Origin: Oscillospiraceae bacterium
GTDB taxonomy: Bacteria > Bacillota > Clostridia > Oscillospirales > Acutalibacteraceae
Assembly (NCBI GenBank): GCA_003517915.1
Contig: DOZQ01000266.1
Coordinates: 3,265-12,251 of the forward strand
Length of the DNA stretch: 8,987 bases
Direction of reading: 5' to 3'
Under the pieces are notes generated by a model, which made no database searches, was not told the origin of the DNA, and worked only from the letters and a program-made list of their open reading frames with translations. A program made the translations under genes and the position numbers. Below are positions 5,801 through 8,987 of the stretch, one piece after another. Position 1 is the first letter of the stretch, and each line of letters begins with the position of its first letter.

Positions 5801-8193
5801 CCTGGTCCGCCGGCAACGAGTCGGCCATGAACGCCAGCTCGGCGGGTTATTCGATCTGGGTGCTCAAGGCCCGTGAAAACGAGCAGAACGGACTGCTTGG
5901 CAGCGGCGGCCGTCCGACCCACGCGCAGTACAGCCAGACTTATGCCGACATGTGGTCCGGTATGTATCCGTCTTACGGCTCCATTAGCCAGCCTAATGAA
6001 AACAAGGTTAAGATAAACTGCGAATACTCCCACGCCATGGGCAACGCCATGGGCAACATGGACACATACGTCAAAATATTCGACGGTACCTCATATGTTG
6101 CCGGCGGCTTTATCTGGGACTGGGTCGACCAGTCGATAAAAACCCCGGTGCCGCCCTCGGATACCGTCACGGGTGTGAGAGGCGACAGCGCGGGCGAGGG
6201 GCTCTTCTACGGTTACGACAGTGACTGGGGCAATACCTCTGGCGACCTCGACTTTGCCGCGAACGGCGTCCTTCTCGCCAACCGCCAGCCGAAGCCTCAC
6301 GCCACTGAGGTCAAGCGCCAGTATCAGCGCTTAAAGACCAGCGGCAGCGGCGCGCCGACCGCGTCGAGCGTAAGCTATAACGTTAAGAACTACTTTATGC
6401 ACACAAACGCAAGCGCCTACGACATGACCTGGCAGCTGCTTGAAAACGGCACCGTAATCCGTCAGGGTGAGGATGTTCTCGACATCGCTCCGGCACCGTA
6501 CGCGATAGCCAACGACAAGTTCACTGCTCAAACCTTTACTCAGGAATTTGAAACCGTGATGAAAAAGGCCGGCGCTGAATATTTCTTCAACATCCAGTTC
6601 CGCCTGAGAGAAGCCACCGACTGGGCGGAGGAAGGCTATGTTATAGCCGAGAACCAGGTGCCTCTTACCACAGGTGATTTCGCGCCTACCGCAAAGCCGG
6701 TTATCCCCATGACTGTGGATGAGATGACTATGGACGCGACTGGCAGCGATACGGACGGAACCATAGAGGTTACCGGTCCTGACAACCTGTTCTCCTACAA
6801 ATTTGATAAAGTGACCGGCGCGTTTACCGACATGAGCTTCAAGGGACGCCAGTTCGCTACCCTGGGTTATGAGCCAAACTTCTATATGCCCAGAACCGAC
6901 AACCAGTACGGAGAGAGCACCACTAATTTTGTGCCTTGGAAAAATACCGGCGCAAACCGGACGCAAACCTCTACGACGGTCAGCGTGGCGACAACCTACG
7001 CAAACTACATTGAAATAGTCACCACCGCCAGCACCGCCCCCAACGCGCAAAGCGTAAATATTACAACGACCTACAAGATTTATCCCACAGGTGAGGTCAA
7101 TGTAAGCGAGCGCTATGTGTTCGGCGGGTCGGCAACCGAGTTAAATGTCGTTGGCGGTTATTTAAAGCTTGTCCCGGGCATGGAGAATATGACCTACTTC
7201 GCGCGCGGACCGGTAGAGAATTACGTAGACCGCAAGGCGGGCACCGACGTCGGGCTTTTCTCAACGACGGTAACGGACAACTACACCGAGTATATAGCCA
7301 GTCAGGATACCGGCGCGCGCCTTGACACACGCTGGGCGGCGGTAACCGATGACACAGGCTTCGGCGTGGTTATGAAGGCCGGCGAGTTTGCGGCCAATAA
7401 TCTGCACACCGGAACCGGCAGCAACCTGAATCCCGATGAGAGGGCGTATAATATGTCAAACCTCGTCGAATTCAACGCCCTGCACTACGGGTCGACACAA
7501 TTTGGCGACGCAAGGCAGAAGCATCCGTATCAGGTGTATGATGAATTCGGACGCAACAATGACAGCCTGCCGACCTACATGTATGTGAATGTAGCCTCGC
7601 GCGGACGCGGCGGCGACACCAGCTGGGGCAATCAGGCCACGCCAAAGGCACCATATCGCCTGAATGTCGCGGGCAAAACCGCCACTTACAATTTCTCAAT
7701 CATCCCGGTTGACAATTTCGACGCTGATTCGTCAATGGATTTCGCGCAAACCAAGCGCGACGCTTATCAGAATGTTCAGGATCTATTGCTGACCGCCTGG
7801 GCCGTAGGCGTACCGGTGTACCATCCGGCTTATATTGCTGCGAGTGAATTGACCAGCACCGCAAACGAGCTTGACGCGGTGAACGTTTACAACGAGCTTT
7901 ACGCGGCGGTCAAGACCCTTAACGTCAAAGTAACCGGTAACACCGCAAAAGCTTCCATTCAGCTTGACAGCGCCCCGCCGGAAGGGGTTCAGCTTATCTT
8001 GGCTTTTTACGATTCAGCGGGTATGCTCCTAAGTACGCATATTTCCTCAGGGGAAGCTCAGTATGACGAATTGGATAGAATGTATATTGAAACCAATGTG
8101 CCGGGCGGTACTATGACAATAAAAGGCTTCTACTGGGACGCGAATTTTGTACCTATATGCCCTGCGGCTCTTGGCTTTCTTGAAGAGCGATAA
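2890..8193 (+). CDS. Secreted multidomain LacZ-type beta-galactosidase (GH2)
   Basis: Hydrolyses terminal beta-galactosides outside the cell. It has 1767 residues against about 1024 in E. coli LacZ. A signal peptide spans 1-35 (R-K-rich start, hydrophobic 11-26, A-D-A cut). A discoidin-like (F5/8 C) sugar-binding module follows at about 60-212, then three Ig-like repeats of the atrophied bacterial Ig type at 217-283, 284-350 and 351-422. The LacZ core then has a sugar-binding jelly roll (452-677), an enlarged Ig domain (678-845), the TIM barrel (846-1145), a further Ig domain (to about 1275) and the Bgal small-chain domain (1285-1610). Key residues match LacZ: acid/base E977 in S-A-G-N-E-S, nucleophile E1045 in C-E-Y-S-H-A-M-G-N, metal ligands E935 and H937, H876, H910, D658, Y1026, W1076, F1122, N1125 and W1579. 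Residues 1611-1767 are an unassigned extension, helical then beta-rich. No LPXTG, SLH or dockerin motif is visible, so release into the medium is likely. It is monocistronic, behind a long leader. The natural substrate (lactose, plant galactan or glycan) is uncertain. Confidence 0.93.
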   Translation: MRKIKLAKRPISLVIIFLLVVSALSFPLSSFTADAAITYEQISYNATTGRGTPTNQPQVNGHAVQRTAITGHEYVDAIFGTQGYNTSWNNVDYRAAFDGNNSGSSGTFFDGYVGGHVGVEFKQPQIVSQIAYRTRQNAARLNGASFQGSNDGINYTTLYRIECPATNTNYTRNVENSSLIAQTPYKYYRIFGDNTGDMLNVCELYLYTYAEGTGPFDALSIPETVGDGYELPTTIIGSAITWSADLPEMLNGNVIKAKAVNTPLVLTATIGEESRQFPVTVTGLLNALDIPTTVTNGYELPTLDGAITWSSSIPAMLNGSIIKAAAFDTPILLSAAMSGSTLSFPVTVTGILDGIVVANPFVTGRMLPEQSFGEDITWECDPPAVLVDGALRTTVETEVTLTAKYGTDVRVFPDILVVLVPPVVLTGNEWSITGSSTGFNFSTGGENPRSNYYLYDTEQKALENFTLYPFADEAGTISNSESILPLNGTWKFHFSRNPGLRPWPVAGVGQEPRDFISNTFDDSGWDDMTVPKSWQVTFNADGTAKYDQAQYVNSQNAWNRYASNNATTAPAAPTNYNGVGTYRRTFEIPADWEGKQIFLNFDGISACYIWINGRTVGWSTDIWTHHEFDITPYLKAGENVIALQLIRWTSGSWLENQDMLRLSGIARNTYLMARNPEDIWDFQVSTTPVSAEALNSGQETAWTLGLKTAVRDFSNPNKTSGQSKTVHYKLYDAQGNIVKQESKTAEYEYVNFSKDPVSGSANVTTETLPFGGGVRYTATPEITDSTNISLAIPEFTAELEDPHLWSAEDPYLYKLVMYVDNGEETEYTAVRIGFRYTTYVNATNAQTVTNGVFAASSGSYWLVNGKRVALYGANIHETNPDTGYAMTLDLIREDEEQMKRHNVNAIRMAHYPHDTRYYDIADELGIYVMDEANHESHNSTGNSTAGYFMHTLRDRMLNMYERDKNMTSVISWSAGNESAMNASSAGYSIWVLKARENEQNGLLGSGGRPTHAQYSQTYADMWSGMYPSYGSISQPNENKVKINCEYSHAMGNAMGNMDTYVKIFDGTSYVAGGFIWDWVDQSIKTPVPPSDTVTGVRGDSAGEGLFYGYDSDWGNTSGDLDFAANGVLLANRQPKPHATEVKRQYQRLKTSGSGAPTASSVSYNVKNYFMHTNASAYDMTWQLLENGTVIRQGEDVLDIAPAPYAIANDKFTAQTFTQEFETVMKKAGAEYFFNIQFRLREATDWAEEGYVIAENQVPLTTGDFAPTAKPVIPMTVDEMTMDATGSDTDGTIEVTGPDNLFSYKFDKVTGAFTDMSFKGRQFATLGYEPNFYMPRTDNQYGESTTNFVPWKNTGANRTQTSTTVSVATTYANYIEIVTTASTAPNAQSVNITTTYKIYPTGEVNVSERYVFGGSATELNVVGGYLKLVPGMENMTYFARGPVENYVDRKAGTDVGLFSTTVTDNYTEYIASQDTGARLDTRWAAVTDDTGFGVVMKAGEFAANNLHTGTGSNLNPDERAYNMSNLVEFNALHYGSTQFGDARQKHPYQVYDEFGRNNDSLPTYMYVNVASRGRGGDTSWGNQATPKAPYRLNVAGKTATYNFSIIPVDNFDADSSMDFAQTKRDAYQNVQDLLLTAWAVGVPVYHPAYIAASELTSTANELDAVNVYNELYAAVKTLNVKVTGNTAKASIQLDSAPPEGVQLILAFYDSAGMLLSTHISSGEAQYDELDRMYIETNVPGGTMTIKGFYWDANFVPICPAALGFLEER
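3538..4155 (+). repeat. Three in-frame Ig-like repeats inside the galactosidase
   Basis: Residues 217-283, 284-350 and 351-422 are tandem copies with a period of about 67 residues (201 bases). Repeats 1 and 2 share I-P-x-T-V-x-x-G-Y-E-L-P-T, A-I-T-W-S, M-L-N-G and F-P-V-T-V-T-G, and are also similar in DNA (ATGTTAAACGGC at the start of one block, ATGCTAAACGGC in the other). The third has diverged, keeping D-I-T-W and V-F-P. They probably act as spacers between the sugar-binding module and the catalytic core. Confidence 0.75.
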
Positions 8194-8308
8194 GCTGACA
8201 GCTGATTGCTCCGGTATTATTCGATAACACATTAAAAACAGGGCTTTCCGGTCATAATGACCGGAAGGCCCTGTTGGGACAAGGGAACAATTTAATGAAG
8301 AGGTTTTT
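8194..8308. other. Gap between galactosidase and mobile elements
   Basis: Apart from the hairpin at 8237-8275 I see nothing coding here. AATTTAATGAAGAGG (8289-8303) has no supported downstream frame. Confidence 0.5.
8237..8275 (-). terminator. Long hairpin after the galactosidase, U-tract on the minus strand
   Basis: AACAGGGC and the following bases (8237-8254) pair with 8258-8275 in an 18-pair stem with one G-U pair and a 3-base loop. On the plus strand the stem is followed by GGGAC, with no T run. On the minus strand it is followed by TTT plus the two stem T, then AATG, so it is a canonical terminator only for leftward transcripts, such as any read from the mobile elements. On the plus strand it may still act as a weak terminator or as a 3' end protecting the galactosidase mRNA. 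Confidence 0.7.
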
Positions 8309-8322
8309 TATAGTAATACCAC

Positions 8323-8351
8323 TTGAATAGCAAGCTAATATATGATATAAT
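8323..8351 (+). promoter_or_regulatory. Promoter in the IS630 end
   Basis: TTGAAT (8323-8328), which overlaps the terminal repeat, a 17-base spacer and a perfect TATAAT (8346-8351) form a strong promoter. The predicted start falls on or next to the ATG at 8358, so the transcript would be leaderless or nearly so. This agrees with the absence of a Shine-Dalgarno site. Confidence 0.55.
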
Positions 8352-8357
8352 AACCTT

Positions 8358-8462
8358 ATGGGATATGATATAAAATTTCGCGAAAGAGTCATAGAGTATC
8401 TGTACGAAGGACACACAGAAAAAGAGACCGCCGCGACTTTCAAAGTAAGCACATTCACTTAA
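8358..8462 (+). pseudogene. IS630-family transposase, N-terminal 34 residues only
   Basis: The frame opens with M-G-Y-D-I-K-F-R-E-R-V-I-E-Y and continues with E-G-H-T-E-K-E-T-A-A-T-F-K-V-S, the first helices of the helix-turn-helix that begins IS630-type transposases. It stops at TAA (8460-8462), where the sequence turns into the end of an inverted IS5-family element. A complete transposase is roughly ten times longer and carries a DDE domain, so this fragment cannot transpose by itself. It probably was intact before the second insertion. The assignment rests on the N-terminal pattern and on the terminal repeat just upstream; the rest of the gene is not visible. Confidence 0.65.
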
Positions 8463-8987
8463 CAAGTGATTAGACTTGTCCTAAACCCCTAATTCATAGT
8501 TGTAGAGACCACAAATCAAGGAAACGCGGAGCAGATGCTTTAGCTGCTTATTACGATAACGGATTTGCAGTATTTTGAAACGTTTGATCCGCCGATTGAC
8601 GTGTTCAATGAGCATTCTGAAGTTTGATAAATAGCTGTTGAAAGCCTTTTGCTCTGCGGTTAATTCCCCTTTTCGAGGCTTCTTGAATGGGATCAAGCTT
8701 CGTGCATAAATTGCGCAAACCCCTTTGAATCCCTTGTCGCCGACCAATAAAATATCATCGTGTATGTGTATGCCGCTCTGTTTGAAAATTTCAAAATCAT
8801 GCACAGAACCCTTGGCTTCGTCAATGCATATGATTTGAGCGTTCAATCCGTCAATTACGATCAGATCTTTCACGGTGTGGCGCTTTTTCTTCCCCGAATA
8901 CGATTCTTTCTGTTTTTTTTGGACGTTCAGTTTCGCATTCAGTTACATCCACAATAGCGACGACGATTTCACTGTCCGCTTTTGTCA
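8463..8987 (-). mobile_element. IS5-family element inserted into the IS630 element, partial
   Basis: The right end of the window is the 3' part of an IS5-family (DDE_4 type) element whose transposase stop (8483-8481) lies within about 20 bases of the junction with the IS630 fragment. The terminal repeat probably includes GACTTGTCC (8473-8481). The other end is outside the window, so neither the exact boundary nor the target duplication can be fixed. Confidence 0.6.
8481..8987 (-). CDS. IS5-family (DDE_4) transposase, partial, frame change at an A8 run
   Basis: This is the C-terminal part of a DDE transposase. The upstream frame (8987 to about 8913) reads A-I-V-D-V-T-E-C-E-T-E-R-P-K-K, with the first catalytic Asp at codon 8949-8947. 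The downstream frame reads Q-K-E-S-Y-S-G-K-K-K-R-H-T-V-K and then the uninterrupted stretch to 8481, with the second Asp in L-L-V-G-D-K-G-F and the catalytic Glu in I-E-H-V-N-R-R-I-K-R-F. The two parts join only if one A of the eight-A run (T run at 8913-8920) is skipped. Without that, the upstream frame ends soon at a TGA. It could be a broken gene, a sequencing error in a homopolymer, or the slippage used by some IS elements. The start codon lies outside the window. Confidence 0.8.

Larger units (their letters stand above)
8309..8462 (+). mobile_element. Left end of an IS630-family element, truncated
   Basis: The element starts around the TATAGTAATACCACTTGAA at 8309-8327, which is repeated inverted at 1-19, and contains the transposase promoter and its first 34 codons. 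It is cut off at about 8455-8465 by an IS5-family element lying in the opposite orientation. IS630 elements insert at TA and have short terminal repeats close to the gene, which fits. The right half, if it survives, lies beyond the window. Confidence 0.6.

Noticed and set aside
8456..8478. Short inverted repeats CACTT/AAGTG and CAAGT/ACTTG at the junction of the two mobile elements
   Set aside because: Five-base matches are too short to define the insertion ends. They are mentioned only as part of the uncertain boundary.
1..8987. CRISPR array, tRNA, rRNA or defence genes
   Set aside because: No regularly spaced repeats, cloverleaf, rRNA sequence or defence-type protein was seen in the window.

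Overview
The window looks like the chromosome of an anaerobic clostridial bacterium (Bacillota, order Eubacteriales or close to it). The basis is the strong Shine-Dalgarno sites, the sigma-A type promoters, the clostridial style of the PHP and DUF1015 proteins, and a very large secreted family 2 glycosidase with Ig-like modules. I cannot name a species from the sequence.

Layout, left to right. Bases 1-19 match, in inverted orientation, the terminal sequence of an IS630-like element that recurs at 8309-8327, so the left edge probably lies inside or at the end of a mobile element. Bases 50-1327 (minus strand) encode a DUF1015 protein with the DGHHRY signature. It diverges from a PHP-domain metal-dependent phosphoesterase (1501-2244, plus strand), and each gene has a promoter in the 160-base gap between them. 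A gene-poor stretch (2245-2889) follows. Its first part ends in a near-perfect intrinsic terminator (2436-2478). Its second part holds phased A-tracts, a promoter candidate and a leader of about 250 bases with competing hairpins, a possible short upstream ORF and three tandem 15-base repeats. This leader precedes the main gene (2890-8193), a 1767-residue secreted LacZ-type beta-galactosidase with an N-terminal discoidin-like module, three Ig-like repeats, the five-domain LacZ core with its active-site residues intact, and an unassigned C-terminal extension.

Downstream of the galactosidase is a long hairpin whose U-tract lies on the opposite strand, then a nest of mobile elements. The first 34 codons of an IS630-family transposase start 49 bases inside the terminal sequence and are cut off by an IS5-family (DDE_4) element in the opposite orientation. 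The transposase of that second element runs off the right edge and changes frame at a run of eight A.

How the genes work together: the galactosidase appears to be monocistronic, exported and not anchored by any motif I can see. It would release galactose from beta-galactosides outside the cell, but no transporter or regulator for it lies in this window. DUF1015 and PHP are intracellular housekeeping-type genes with no visible link to the galactosidase. I found no convincing new multi-gene system. The parts most worth following up are the galactosidase leader (2571-2889), the inverted IS630-like ends flanking the 8.3 kb segment, and the A8 frame change in the IS5 transposase.
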